Assembly (NCBI GenBank): GCA_020025205.1
Contig: JAHHSO010000001.1
Coordinates: forward strand, 1 to 64,000
Source of the DNA: Christensenellaceae bacterium
GTDB lineage: Bacteria > Bacillota > Clostridia > Christensenellales > Aristaeellaceae
DNA length: 64,000 bases
Direction: 5' to 3'
This document shows positions 51,287 to 60,730 of the stretch, piece by piece. Under the pieces are notes generated by a model. The model was not told the origin of the DNA. It made no database searches and was given only the letters and a program-made list of their open reading frames with translations. The position numbers and the translations under genes are program-made. The first letter of the stretch is position 1; each line of letters starts with the position of its first letter.

Positions 51287-53422
51287 ATGGATATAAAAGC
51301 CATGCTGGCGCGTGAGTTTGAGGTTCAGCCGGAGATTGTAGGGCGGATTGTCACCCTCATTGATGAAGGCAATACCATTCCGTTCATTGCGCGATATCGT
51401 AAAGAACAGACGGGTGCGATGGACGACCAGAAGCTGCGCGAATTGAGCGAACGGCTGGATTATCTGCGCGGGCTGGACAAGCGGCGCGCCCAGATCGAAG
51501 CTTCGCTTTTGGAGCAGGATAAACTGGATGATGCGCTCAAAGCGAAGCTTGCGGCCGCAGAGATGCTCTCTGAGCTGGAGGATATTTACAGACCTTATCG
51601 CCCCAAACGCCGCACACGCGCGATGATCGCCAAAGAAAAGGGCGTTGAACCGCTGGCTGATGCGATTTGGGCGCAGCGGCGCGGCGATGATCCCCGTGCG
51701 CTGGCTGAGGCCTATGTGAAGGAAGATGTGCCCGATGCAGATACGGCGCTGGCGCTGGCGGGCGATATTCTTGCCGAGAGAATCAGCGATGATGCGTCCA
51801 TCCGCGCTGCTCTTCGTGCCTATGTACACCGCACGGGTGTGCTCAGAAGCGTGCAGGCCAAGGAAGGCGACAATGTTTATCAGCAGTATGCCGATTACAG
51901 GGAGCCTGTGATGCGCGCGGCAGGGCATCGCGTGCTGGCGCTTAACCGCGGCGAGCGGGAAGAGTGGCTCAAGGTATCCGTTGAAGTGGAGGAAGAAGGC
52001 GCGCTGCAAATCATCAGGCGTGCCGTTGTTCGGCCGGAAAGCGCCTGCTGCGATATTGTGCGCGCTGCGGCTCAAGATGCGTGGGAACGTCTGATTGCGC
52101 CGTCATTGGAGCGGGAGATTCGCGCGGAGCTGACGGATAAGGCGAACGAGGGCGCCATTGCCGTGTTTGGCCAGAATCTGCGTCAGCTGCTTATGCAGCC
52201 GCCGATTCGAGGAAAGGTGACGCTGGGCGTTGATCCTGGATTCAGAACGGGATGCAAACTGGCCGTTGTGGACGAAAACGGACGTGTTTTGGAGACAGGC
52301 GTGGGGCATTTCACGCTTCCCGGAGCCAATCTTGAGAAGGCAAAGCAGCAGGTGCTCGCCATGATGCGCCGTCATCATGTGACGGCGGTAGCCATCGGCA
52401 ACGGAACAGCTTCCCGCGAGAGCGAACGCTTCATTGCGGACCTCCTTTCGGAAGTGCCCGGTGCGGCGTATACCATTGTCAGCGAAGCGGGCGCATCGGT
52501 TTACTCAGCTTCCAAGCTGGGCGCGAAGGAATTTCCGGATTATGATGTATCGCTTCGGAGCGCTGTCTCCATCGCCAGACGCATGCAGGACCCGCTGGCC
52601 GAACTGGTGAAGATTGATCCCAAGGCCATCGGCGTGGGACAGTATCAGCATGACCTCAAGCAGGCTCAGCTGGAATCAACGCTTTCGGGCGTAGTGCAGA
52701 GCTGTGTGTCCAGCGTTGGCGTCGATGTGGAAAGCGCGTCGGCATCGCTGCTCACGCATGTGGCAGGCATAGGAGAAAAGCTTGCGGAGAATATAGTCGC
52801 CTATCGGGATGAGAATGGCATTGCCACGCGCGCGCAGCTCAAGAAAGTGCCCAAGCTTGGGCCAAAAGCGTTTGAACAGTGCGCGGGATTTCTTCGTGTG
52901 CATGGCACGAATCCGCTTGACGCGACTGCGGTGCATCCGGAAAGCTACGCGGCGGCCAAGGCGCTGCTTGATGAACTGGGCTATGAGATGAAGGCGCTTG
53001 AGCACGGCGGGATTTTGGGCATCACGGAAAAGGCCGATGCGTATGGCATAGAGAAATTGGCGAAGAAATTGGATGTTGGTGAAATGACGCTGCGCGACAT
53101 CCTCTCGGAGCTTGAAAAGCCCGGCAGAGATCCGCGTGAAGCGCTGCCGCCGTCTGTGCTGCGAACGGATGTATTGGAACTGTCGGATTTAAAACCCGGC
53201 ATGGAGCTGACCGGAACAGTCAGAAATGTGATTGACTTCGGCGCATTCGTGGACATCGGCGTTCATCAGGATGGACTGGTGCATATTTCGCGCATGTCCG
53301 ACCACTTTATTCGCCATCCCGCTGAAGTTGTGCGCGTGGGTGATGTGGTGACGGTATATGTGGTCAGCGTGGACGAAAAAAAGAAGCGGATTGCGCTGAG
53401 CATGGTGAAGGAGAAGGCTTGA
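51287..53422 (+). CDS. tex: Tex family RNA-binding transcription accessory protein
   Basis: A 711-residue Tex protein. The N-terminal helical region ends with PFIARYRKEQTGAMDDQKL; YRPYRPKRRTRAMIAKEKGVEPL (landmark, about 103-125) is diagnostic. The YqgF-like RNase H domain has LGVDPGFRTGCKLAVVDENG (about 318-337); helix-hairpin-helix segments follow with HVAGIGEKLAENIVAYRDENG and VPKLGPKAFEQCAGFLR. A C-terminal S1 domain is GTVRNVIDFGAFVDIGVHQD. It binds RNA and affects transcription. ATG lies nine bases after the MBL-fold gene. Confidence 0.95.
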   Translation: MDIKAMLAREFEVQPEIVGRIVTLIDEGNTIPFIARYRKEQTGAMDDQKLRELSERLDYLRGLDKRRAQIEASLLEQDKLDDALKAKLAAAEMLSELEDIYRPYRPKRRTRAMIAKEKGVEPLADAIWAQRRGDDPRALAEAYVKEDVPDADTALALAGDILAERISDDASIRAALRAYVHRTGVLRSVQAKEGDNVYQQYADYREPVMRAAGHRVLALNRGEREEWLKVSVEVEEEGALQIIRRAVVRPESACCDIVRAAAQDAWERLIAPSLEREIRAELTDKANEGAIAVFGQNLRQLLMQPPIRGKVTLGVDPGFRTGCKLAVVDENGRVLETGVGHFTLPGANLEKAKQQVLAMMRRHHVTAVAIGNGTASRESERFIADLLSEVPGAAYTIVSEAGASVYSASKLGAKEFPDYDVSLRSAVSIARRMQDPLAELVKIDPKAIGVGQYQHDLKQAQLESTLSGVVQSCVSSVGVDVESASASLLTHVAGIGEKLAENIVAYRDENGIATRAQLKKVPKLGPKAFEQCAGFLRVHGTNPLDATAVHPESYAAAKALLDELGYEMKALEHGGILGITEKADAYGIEKLAKKLDVGEMTLRDILSELEKPGRDPREALPPSVLRTDVLELSDLKPGMELTGTVRNVIDFGAFVDIGVHQDGLVHISRMSDHFIRHPAEVVRVGDVVTVYVVSVDEKKKRIALSMVKEKA

Positions 53423-53423
53423 C

Positions 53424-55172
53424 ATGCGCAGAGGTTTTGCTGCGGTGCTGATTCTGCTGACGCTGGCTGTGGCTGGAGCAAAGGCGGACAGCACGTATAC
53501 CTATGGTGGAAGCGGCATGGATGTCATCACGGAGATCATTCCGATTGAAGGCGGTGCGCTGGCAGTAGGAAGAACAAATTCGAACGACGGCACATTCAGC
53601 ACCAGGAGCCGAAAAGGCATGGCGGGCTGGGTGCTCTGCCTGAATGAAATGGGCGACATCCGCTGGACACATTGTACGGCACATGCGGGAAGGGTAGAAT
53701 TTCATTCGCCTTATGAGCATCAAAATGGGATGCTGTCCTGTGTGCTGGGCGATATCCGCACAGGCATGGAATGGATCTGGTATAACAGGGAAGGCAATGC
53801 AGGATACGGCGTGACGCAGGCCCGCATCGAAATTGGCAGAGTATGCGAGAAGGCTTTGCCCCTTGATCTGAATGGCCGCCCGGCGCTGGCTGTTTTAGAC
53901 AGATATGAAGATGGGATGATCAGATGCAGCCTGATGGACGAGTATGGCATCATCACGGATGGTCAGCTGTTTGAAGCGCATGACGGACTTGAACCGTTTG
54001 CAGACCGGCTGGGCCGCATTGTTTTTGCCCGGCAGGAAGATGGAGAGGTTCTGCTGCGCTTTGTAACGCCGGGAGCAAGCGTTTCGCAGGAGATTGCTGT
54101 CGCGGGATTTCCGGAAGGCGTCCTGTATGATGCTTCGCCAAGAGCGGATGGAACACTTTTGTTTTCTGGAGAGACAGAAAATGGCGGTTATATGGCCTGC
54201 GTTGATGCGCAGGGCGAAATGCTGTTTGTCGTGGATACGGAATATCCGGTTGAGTGTGTGAGTGCGTCGGAGACAGGATTTTCGGGTCTTGGCTTTGCGG
54301 ATGGCACAAACAGCGGCGTGCTGTATGAGTTTGATGCGGGCGGAAAGCTTGTAAGCAGCCTCACGAAAGCTGTCAATGTGGAAAAGAAAATGATGGCCGA
54401 TACTGCGTCGGGAGCGATTGTGATTGAACGCACGGAGAGCGGAGAGGGCATTGGCGGCGTCAGCGTCAGGCAGCTGGAGGATGACAGCCAATGGGAGCAG
54501 ATTCTTTTCAGACGAGAAGGAGAGCTGCTTTCAGCACAGGCTGATGAAGAAGAACTGCGGCTGTTTTTGCGAAATGGGGATGGTCGGGAAACCTGCCTTG
54601 CCCTGAGAGAGGACGGCGTGAAGCGGGTGCATGCAGCCTACAAGGATGAGCTGTGTCCGGGCGTTACCTGGCAGGAGACGCCGCGCGGCACGCGGATTTC
54701 GCGCCGGACAGGGGAAACTGTCGTAGAAACGAATGTGCCCATCCATACGGCAGCTGACCGAGTGGAATGGCTGTGTGCATCGCCGCTTGAAGACGGCGGG
54801 CTGCTTCTGGGCGGACGGTATATTTCGGAAGTTGAGACGGAAAACGCTTCTTTTCAGCAGGGAATTCTGGCGAGGCTGAATTCAGACGGCATTCTTTACA
54901 GCCTTGAAACGCTGGAGGATATAGGGTGTGTGTCAGGTGTTGTGCAGGCAGGGGAAAAGACGATGCTGCTGGTGACGCGCAATGCATGGATGACAGCACG
55001 GGCCGATGAAATCCTTGAATTAGGAGAAGAGCTGTCTCAATGGACCACTCTCTCTCTGAATTTAAAAGAGGCGCATCTATTTTACTGGAATGAAGAACTT
55101 TATGCAGTAGGTACAGAACGTGCTTCAAACGGGGATAATCGTGTGCTGATCCGGAGGTACACATTTTCCTGA
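53424..55172 (+). CDS. Secreted propeller-like protein
   Basis: A 582-residue exported protein. A signal peptide (residues 1-20, ending AGAKA) is followed by repeated beta-rich units such as DVITEIIPIEGGALAVGRTN with GWVLCLNEMGDIRWTH. Later units (DGTLLFSGETENGGYMACVD and EDGGLLLGGRYISEVE) have the same 'effect, then message' pattern. The pattern suggests a beta-propeller of about 45-70-residue blades. No lipobox or anchor is seen. ATG is two bases after the tex stop codon, so the two are probably co-transcribed. Function unknown. Confidence 0.7.
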   Translation: MRRGFAAVLILLTLAVAGAKADSTYTYGGSGMDVITEIIPIEGGALAVGRTNSNDGTFSTRSRKGMAGWVLCLNEMGDIRWTHCTAHAGRVEFHSPYEHQNGMLSCVLGDIRTGMEWIWYNREGNAGYGVTQARIEIGRVCEKALPLDLNGRPALAVLDRYEDGMIRCSLMDEYGIITDGQLFEAHDGLEPFADRLGRIVFARQEDGEVLLRFVTPGASVSQEIAVAGFPEGVLYDASPRADGTLLFSGETENGGYMACVDAQGEMLFVVDTEYPVECVSASETGFSGLGFADGTNSGVLYEFDAGGKLVSSLTKAVNVEKKMMADTASGAIVIERTESGEGIGGVSVRQLEDDSQWEQILFRREGELLSAQADEEELRLFLRNGDGRETCLALREDGVKRVHAAYKDELCPGVTWQETPRGTRISRRTGETVVETNVPIHTAADRVEWLCASPLEDGGLLLGGRYISEVETENASFQQGILARLNSDGILYSLETLEDIGCVSGVVQAGEKTMLLVTRNAWMTARADEILELGEELSQWTTLSLNLKEAHLFYWNEELYAVGTERASNGDNRVLIRRYTFS

Positions 55173-55201
55173 TTGGGCGAGACTATAAGGGGATAATTAA
55201 A

Positions 55202-56596
55202 ATGAAAAGAGACGTTGTGATTGTGGGAGCAGGCCCTGCGGGGATTTTTACGGCCATTGAGATGCGTCGCAAGGGCAGCAGGAAGAGCATTACCCTTGTT
55301 GAAAAGGGTCAGCCGATCGAAAAGCGCCGCTGTCCGAAGGCTGTGACGAAGCAGTGCATGAATTGCCGCCCATACTGCCATATCACCACAGGCTTTTCTG
55401 GTGCCGGCGCATTTTCGGATGGCAAGCTGTCCCTGTCTTATGAAGTGGGCGGCGATTTTCCCACGCTGATTGGCGAGCAAAACGCACAGAACCTGATTGA
55501 TTATACTGACGGCATCTACCTTGAGTTCGGCGCGGACAGCCATATTGAAGGCGTGGGCAATCCGCAGGAGGTGCGGGAGATTCGCAGACGTGCGATTCAG
55601 GCCGGTTTGAAGCTGGTGGACTGCCCGATTCGCCATCTGGGAACAGAGAAGGCGCAGACGCTCTATCTGGCGCTGGAAAATTATCTCCGCCAGAACGATG
55701 TGGAAATGATCTTTGGCTGGGAATGTGAAGAGCTGATTATGGACGGGGAAACCTGTCTGGGCGTATCCATTCGCCGCGGCGAGGAGACACAGGAAATCAG
55801 GGCTGAACATACTGTGGTGGCCACTGGCCGCCGCGGGGCAGACTGGCTGGAGAAGATCTGCGCGGAGCACGGCATTGCGCATCATCCGGGAACCGTTGAC
55901 ATCGGCGTGCGCGTTGAGTGCCGCAATGAGGTAATGGAAGAGGTCAACCGAGTGCTTTACGAAAGTAAGCTGATCGGCTATCCGAGCCCGTTTAAGAACA
56001 AGGTTCGCACTTTCTGCCAAAACCCCGGCGGCTTTGTCAGCCAGGAGAACTATGACAACGATCTGGCTGTTGTCAATGGACACTCTTACAAGGACCTCAA
56101 GAGCGACAACACGAACGTGTCCGTGCTGTGCAGTCACAATTTTTCCGTGCCGTTCAATCAGCCGATTGCCTATGCACAGAAGGTGGGAGAATTGACCAAT
56201 ATGCTGGCCAATGGTCATATCCTCGTGCAGCGCTTTGGTGATATTCTGGATGGAAAGCGCACCTGGGAGAAGGAGCTGGCGCAGTCCAACGTGCGCCCAA
56301 CGCTGCCCGATGCGGTTGCCGGCGATATTACCGCGGCCATGCCATACCGCGCAATGATCAACATCATCCACTTCATTCAGGCGATGGATATCGTTGTTCC
56401 GGGCTTTGCCGCAGCGGAGACGCTTTTGTATTCCCCGGAATTGAAGTTCTATTCCAATCGCGTTAAAATGGATGAAAACCTGAACACCAATGTCCGCGGC
56501 CTGCATTGTCTGGGGGATTCTTCCGGCTGGACACGCGGCCTGATGATGGCTTCCGCGATGGGTGTCCTGATGGGACGAAAGCTTTTGGACGATTAA
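55202..56596 (+). CDS. COG2509-type FAD-dependent dehydrogenase
   Basis: A 464-residue flavoprotein. FAD motif DVVIVGAGPAGIFTAIEMRR at residues 4-23. A cysteine cluster C44, C52, C55, C59 (RRCPKAVTKQCMNCRPYCHI) is followed by GFSGAGAFSDGKLSLS, and near the C-terminus by LHCLGDSSGWTRGLMMASAMG. This matches the uncharacterised COG2509 dehydrogenases, whose cysteines are family-conserved and may hold a cluster or disulfide. It is not fused to other domains. The start lies 29 bases after the secreted-protein gene. Substrate unknown. Confidence 0.9.
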   Translation: MKRDVVIVGAGPAGIFTAIEMRRKGSRKSITLVEKGQPIEKRRCPKAVTKQCMNCRPYCHITTGFSGAGAFSDGKLSLSYEVGGDFPTLIGEQNAQNLIDYTDGIYLEFGADSHIEGVGNPQEVREIRRRAIQAGLKLVDCPIRHLGTEKAQTLYLALENYLRQNDVEMIFGWECEELIMDGETCLGVSIRRGEETQEIRAEHTVVATGRRGADWLEKICAEHGIAHHPGTVDIGVRVECRNEVMEEVNRVLYESKLIGYPSPFKNKVRTFCQNPGGFVSQENYDNDLAVVNGHSYKDLKSDNTNVSVLCSHNFSVPFNQPIAYAQKVGELTNMLANGHILVQRFGDILDGKRTWEKELAQSNVRPTLPDAVAGDITAAMPYRAMINIIHFIQAMDIVVPGFAAAETLLYSPELKFYSNRVKMDENLNTNVRGLHCLGDSSGWTRGLMMASAMGVLMGRKLLDD

Positions 56597-56604
56597 ATAA
56601 TACA

Positions 56605-56645
56605 AAAAAGGGGCAGAACTGCGCGGTTCGGCCCCTTTTTTTTAA
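56605..56645 (+). terminator. Rho-independent terminator of the flavoprotein gene
   Basis: The stem GGGGC-GAAC/GTTC-GCCCC with one internal mismatch, then at least eight T. Confidence 0.85.
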
Positions 56646-56691
56646 TGATTGCGGGAAAGCTGCACGCTTTTGTAAAAGCGTTTTGCCCCTG

Positions 56692-56886
56692 TCAATCGGG
56701 AGAGGAAGCCTTTGCGCGCACAAGAGCATAAAGGCTGGACAGCGACTTGGCTTCTGCCTCGTTTAAAGGAACAAGAGGCATCAGCCCGGTGCATTCCGTG
56801 GCGCTTTGCACATCCGTTGAAAAGTCCATTGGATCGCCTGAAGAACCCGGTATTTTGGGTGGATTCCAGAAGCAGGAAGAATTCAT
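56692..56886 (-). CDS. Small conserved-looking protein, 64 residues
   Basis: MNSSCFWNPPKIPG opens the protein; MDFSTDVQSATECTGLMPLV follows, then PLNEAEAKSLSSLYALVRAK. AGGGGG lies seven bases before ATG 56886, so it is likely translated. The CTGLxPxxP..E.E pattern recalls short proteins from other Clostridia that I cannot name. No signal peptide or membrane helix. It is the downstream neighbour of the RluA-type gene on the same strand, 69 bases beyond it when read leftward. Confidence 0.6.
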   Translation of the reverse strand: MNSSCFWNPPKIPGSSGDPMDFSTDVQSATECTGLMPLVPLNEAEAKSLSSLYALVRAKASSPD

Positions 56887-56955
56887 GAACATGCCCCCTA
56901 TTTGTTTTTCAAAAATTAGAATGAACACAAGGGGCGCGTTTCATGTCTGGTAAAA

Positions 56956-57831
56956 TTAATCGTTTAAAAGTGCCGAAAGCGAATCGGGCAGAGGCGCGTT
57001 CAAACAGAGTGTCTGTCCGGTCAAGGGCTGAAGGCAGGAGAGATAGAAAGAGTGGAGCGCGAAGCGTCCGCCCAGTTCGGGCAGCTCGCGGCCATAGAGG
57101 TAGTCGCCTGCAATGGGACAGCCGATGGACGAAAGATGGACGCGGATTTGGTGGGTGCGGCCTGTTTCCAGCCGGAGCCGGATCAGGGCACGTTTTCCAG
57201 CCGTCTGTTCAACGCTGTAGTGCGTGATGGCGCGCTGTCCGTCCTCACGGATAATACGCTTTGCTCCTGTATTTTCGCGAATGATGGGCGCATCAATGAC
57301 GCCCTCCCTGTTTTCGGGGATGCCTTCGGTGACGGCAAGATAATCGCGGATAAAACGGCCGGAGTGCAGCTGCGCGGAGAGCAGACGCTGCGCATGGGCG
57401 TGCCGCGCGATGCACAGAAGGCCGCTGGTTCCCTTGTCCAGGCGGTTGACCGGATGGTAGGCAAAGGTGCGCGGATCTTCATTAAGCTGTTCGGCCAGAA
57501 GTTCTCTGAGTGTCTGTGTCTGAATGTGGCGGCTGGGGAGCGTGGCAAGCGGAGCGGGTTTATTGACTACGATCATGTCCTCGTCAATGTGAACAATCAG
57601 CGAATCCCCTTCGGCTTCCGGGATGAATGTACCGTTTTCAAGGAGGATTTGAAGCGTCTGTCCGGCAGAAAGAATACAATTTGCGCGGACAGGTTTTCCG
57701 TCCAGCAGAATGGCGTTTTCGACTTTGAGACGGCGGAAGGCATGGGTGCCCAGCTGGAAGCGGCGGGGAACAATGCTGCGCACAGCGTGCCCCGCGTCTT
57801 GCTGGGTGGTGATATAGGAGAGGACGCGCAT
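56956..57831 (-). CDS. RluA family pseudouridine synthase
   Basis: A 291-residue protein. An N-terminal S4-like RNA-binding region (about residues 10-75, with RRLKVENAILLDGKPV) precedes the synthase domain. The catalytic motif is HPVNRLDKGTSGLLC, with the Asp of RLD (about residue 133). LIRLRLETGRTHQIRVHLSS and CPIAGDYLYG are family-typical. It converts specific uridines in rRNA or tRNA. ATG 57831 follows AAGGAGG. The target site cannot be told from sequence (RluC/RluD group). Confidence 0.92.
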   Translation of the reverse strand: MRVLSYITTQQDAGHAVRSIVPRRFQLGTHAFRRLKVENAILLDGKPVRANCILSAGQTLQILLENGTFIPEAEGDSLIVHIDEDMIVVNKPAPLATLPSRHIQTQTLRELLAEQLNEDPRTFAYHPVNRLDKGTSGLLCIARHAHAQRLLSAQLHSGRFIRDYLAVTEGIPENREGVIDAPIIRENTGAKRIIREDGQRAITHYSVEQTAGKRALIRLRLETGRTHQIRVHLSSIGCPIAGDYLYGRELPELGGRFALHSFYLSCLQPLTGQTLCLNAPLPDSLSALLND

Positions 57832-57862
57832 GAAGGAGACCTCCTTGGAATTGTGTCCCTGC

Positions 57863-57891
57863 ATTATACCACAGGGACGGTCAATTGACAA
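57863..57891 (-). promoter_or_regulatory. Promoter of the RluA-type gene
   Basis: Minus strand TTGTCA (57891-57886), 17-base spacer, TATAAT (57868-57863). Its -35 box overlaps that of the opposite promoter. Confidence 0.65.
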
Positions 57892-57914
57892 AGAGCGGGG
57901 GCTGGGAGTACAAT
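57885..57914 (+). promoter_or_regulatory. Promoter of the Hsp70-like pair
   Basis: TTGACA (57885-57890), 18-base spacer, TACAAT (57909-57914), 35 bases before the first start codon. Confidence 0.65.
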
Positions 57915-57949
57915 GATTTGCAAAAGATGAAGTGAACGGAGGATGAAGC

Positions 57950-58786
57950 ATGAACGCAGTCACCGCGTTTGAAAACAGGAAAGATGCGCTCTATGCGCAG
58001 ATCAAATCATCTCAGAATATGCCGCAGGCTGCTGCCTGTGCATCGATGGCTTTGGAACAGATTGCCAGCGATTTGGCTCAAAATGAGCAAAACGATGCGC
58101 TGCGTCAGCGTCAGCAGGCGGTGATGGCGGTTGCCAAGCGGCTGCCGCTGTCCCTGCGCGCGGCGAGGGCGGAAGGGCGGCTTGTCGTTGAGCAGACCGA
58201 AGAGGAAAAACCGAGCCTGCTGGAGAAAATCCGGCGCGGCGCGATGGGGCTGGGGGCGCTGATGCTGGCCTCTTTGGCTGTATTTGAAGCGATTGATGGA
58301 AAGATTCTCTTTGCGCTGTTTCAGGCGCTGGGCGGGGTTCTTCTTTTTGGCGGACGCATACAGACCGCAGCGCATACACGTGCGCGAGCCGAAGGTGTTG
58401 TGGCCGCTGATGCAGATGAGCTGCTGCGCAATGTACGCGAAGTTTGTCAGGCTGTGGACGTTTGTGCGTCCGACTTAACGCTTCTGGACAAGACGCCCGC
58501 GCTGATTTCCGGCACAGCGGATGATGCAACGCTTGACCTGCTGTCGGCGATGATGGAAGCGCGCGCTTCCGGCAGAGAAGATTTGGCGGTTCGTGCGCTG
58601 GATCAGGCAGACCAAATGCTGCGGCTGATGGGTGTGGAAGCGGTATCGTATGATGCACAGCACAGGGCGATGTTTGACATTCTGCCGACGCTCAAGGGAG
58701 AACGGACGGTGCGCCCGGCGCTTGTTAAGGACAGGCAGGTTCTGCGCCGTGGTGTTGCGGCAGTGGAAGGAGGCGGGGGAGCATGA
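57950..58786 (+). CDS. Membrane partner of the Hsp70-like protein
   Basis: A 278-residue protein of unrecognised family. Residues 1-90 are helical and charged (cytosolic). Residues 95-135 hold two closely spaced hydrophobic helices (LGALMLASLAVFEAI and LFALFQALGGVLLFGG), a hairpin that leaves both ends in the cytoplasm. The remainder is helical and ends in a Gly-rich tail. The stop codon overlaps the next start by four bases, so the pair is translated together. It may anchor or feed the Hsp70-like ATPase. GGAGGA precedes ATG. Confidence 0.7.
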   Translation: MNAVTAFENRKDALYAQIKSSQNMPQAAACASMALEQIASDLAQNEQNDALRQRQQAVMAVAKRLPLSLRAARAEGRLVVEQTEEEKPSLLEKIRRGAMGLGALMLASLAVFEAIDGKILFALFQALGGVLLFGGRIQTAAHTRARAEGVVAADADELLRNVREVCQAVDVCASDLTLLDKTPALISGTADDATLDLLSAMMEARASGREDLAVRALDQADQMLRLMGVEAVSYDAQHRAMFDILPTLKGERTVRPALVKDRQVLRRGVAAVEGGGGA

Positions 58787-60687
58787 AGATTCTGGGCTTT
58801 GATTTGGGAGACGGAGAAAGCTCCGTCACACTTTTGGACGAGAATTCGACTGTGGAGCCGCGTGTTCTGCCGCTGTGCGGACGAGCCAGCCTCTTGTCTG
58901 CCGTTGGGCAGAAAGATGGAAAAATCGTCATTGGCGAGGCGGCGAGCGTGCTCTCCGGTGCGCTGGATGCAAAGGTGCGCTTTAAGTCCCGATATCTGAC
59001 CGATCCGCAGGCAGCTGCTGATGTGCGCATGTTTGCGCAGGGGGTTATGACGGAACTTTTGAGCCAGGAGCCGGGGCTGATGGCGGAGGTGTCCAGAACG
59101 GTTGTCGGTTGTCCGGCGGGCTGGGGAGATGGCAGGCGGGAGCAGTATGCGGCGCTTTTGGAATCAGCCGGTTTTCCCAATGTGCATGTGGTGCCGGAGC
59201 CGCGCGCAGCGTTTTTGTATGCCCGCCATGCACGCGGCCTGCGGATTGATCCTGAACTGATGAGCCAGAGCGCCATGGTGATTGATATTGGCTCATCCAC
59301 GACAGACTTTGCCTATATTGTAGATGGCCATCAACAGGATTTGGCACTCTTTGGCGATACCAATCTCGGCGGCGGCGTGCTGGATGAGATGATTCTGGAA
59401 CGGGCGCTTTCCGCCTCGGCAGATGGCCAAGAGATGATGCGCGTATTTAAAGAAAGTCCGGCGTGGAAGAGCTATTGCGAGCTGGAAGTTCGGCGGATCA
59501 AGGAGAACTATTTTCTGGATGAAGAAAAGTGGAAAGACAAAGCGCTCACGCGTCCGCTGGTTATCTGTTACGACAAGACGCTCATGCTGGATATCAGCCT
59601 GAATGGACAAGCCATGGAGGAGGTCATTCATGCGCCGTCTGCTGTGCTGGGGGGCAGGAGTTTTGTCAGCTGCCTGAATGATGCGCTGAAGGCGGCGCAG
59701 AAAGTGAGCCGCGACTGCCCGCCGAAAGTCGTGATTCTGACGGGAGGCGCGTCGCGCATGACGTTTTTCAGGGAAGCCTGCAAAGCAGCTTTCCCCCAGA
59801 GCCTTGTAGTCCTCTGCCCGGAACCGGAGTGCTCCATTGCGCGCGGCTTGTCTTATGCGGGGCGCGTGGATGTGCATTTGCAGGTGTTCCGTCAGGAGGT
59901 CGCTTCTTTGGCACACGGCGAAAGGCTGGCCTCTGCGGTCAACGCGAGCGCACATGAGCTATATGCACCGATGGCCCATGCGCTGTTTTCCGCGGCCAGA
60001 AAAAGTGCTCTGGAAGCGGTGGCGCTTTGGCGGTGCGGAAAGATCAAGACGATTGACGCACTGGACGACAGGGTAAAGGAAAAGATGGAAAAAGCGTTTT
60101 CCAGCGATGAGCTGGCAGCCAGAATCGAAGGCGAGCTTCGCGTATGGATGGAGGAGCTGATGCAGACGTTGGAAAGCGAATTAACCTCACTGTGCGTGCG
60201 GTGCGGCGTGCCTCCGGAACATATGTCTCTGTCTGGAGCGAAGCTGGATGCGGGACTTTCAGGCGTGAGGCTGTCGCTTTTGGATGCGATGGGCATGGAT
60301 ATTCTCTCTGGCCTGATGGGTGTTGTTCTGGCGGTTGTCGGCGCGAGCGTGTGCGGCGGCGGCGGGCTGGCGCTGGTGGGAACAGGCCCTGTAGGCATGG
60401 CTGCTGGGGCGGTGGCAGGCGTTCTTTTGGCCGTTGTCGGAAAAGGCAGCATGGAAAAGACGCTCCGGCGCGCAAACATTCCCGTGATTTTGCGTCAGGT
60501 GGTTACGGATACCGCGGTGAAGCATGGGCTTTCCCGGCAGCGGGAGGAAATTGAGCGCGCTGTTATCAAAGCGCTGGCTGATCCGCAGAACGGATTCAGC
60601 GCACGGCTTTATGAGAGCCTGGCCAATACACTGGGTACACAGATGGAGCGGATGGCAAGAAATGCGGAAATGTCTATCTGCGCATAA
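58783..60687 (+). CDS. Hsp70-like ATPase with hydrophobic C-terminal region
   Basis: A 634-residue protein. Residues 1-385 are an Hsp70/actin-type ATPase: GFDLGDGESSVTLL (phosphate 1), VVPEPRAAFLYA, VIDIGSSTTDFAYI (phosphate 2) and VVILTGGASRMTFF (adenosine). The C-terminal half does not look like a DnaK substrate domain: it is helical, then has a Gly/Ala/Val-rich hydrophobic stretch at about 507-555 (LMGVVLAVVGASVC and AAGAVAGVLLAVVG), then an amphipathic tail. It probably contacts the membrane together with the preceding gene's product. No DnaJ or GrpE is nearby. Role unknown. Confidence 0.78.
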   Translation: MKILGFDLGDGESSVTLLDENSTVEPRVLPLCGRASLLSAVGQKDGKIVIGEAASVLSGALDAKVRFKSRYLTDPQAAADVRMFAQGVMTELLSQEPGLMAEVSRTVVGCPAGWGDGRREQYAALLESAGFPNVHVVPEPRAAFLYARHARGLRIDPELMSQSAMVIDIGSSTTDFAYIVDGHQQDLALFGDTNLGGGVLDEMILERALSASADGQEMMRVFKESPAWKSYCELEVRRIKENYFLDEEKWKDKALTRPLVICYDKTLMLDISLNGQAMEEVIHAPSAVLGGRSFVSCLNDALKAAQKVSRDCPPKVVILTGGASRMTFFREACKAAFPQSLVVLCPEPECSIARGLSYAGRVDVHLQVFRQEVASLAHGERLASAVNASAHELYAPMAHALFSAARKSALEAVALWRCGKIKTIDALDDRVKEKMEKAFSSDELAARIEGELRVWMEELMQTLESELTSLCVRCGVPPEHMSLSGAKLDAGLSGVRLSLLDAMGMDILSGLMGVVLAVVGASVCGGGGLALVGTGPVGMAAGAVAGVLLAVVGKGSMEKTLRRANIPVILRQVVTDTAVKHGLSRQREEIERAVIKALADPQNGFSARLYESLANTLGTQMERMARNAEMSICA

Positions 60688-60730
60688 AGCGGGCGGGTTC
60701 TATCGCGTTTTTCACAGGGACGCAAAGAAT

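Noticed and set aside
55100-56605. 501-codon minus-strand frame opposite the COG2509 gene
   Set aside because: Shadow; the opposite strand has FAD motif and cysteine cluster.
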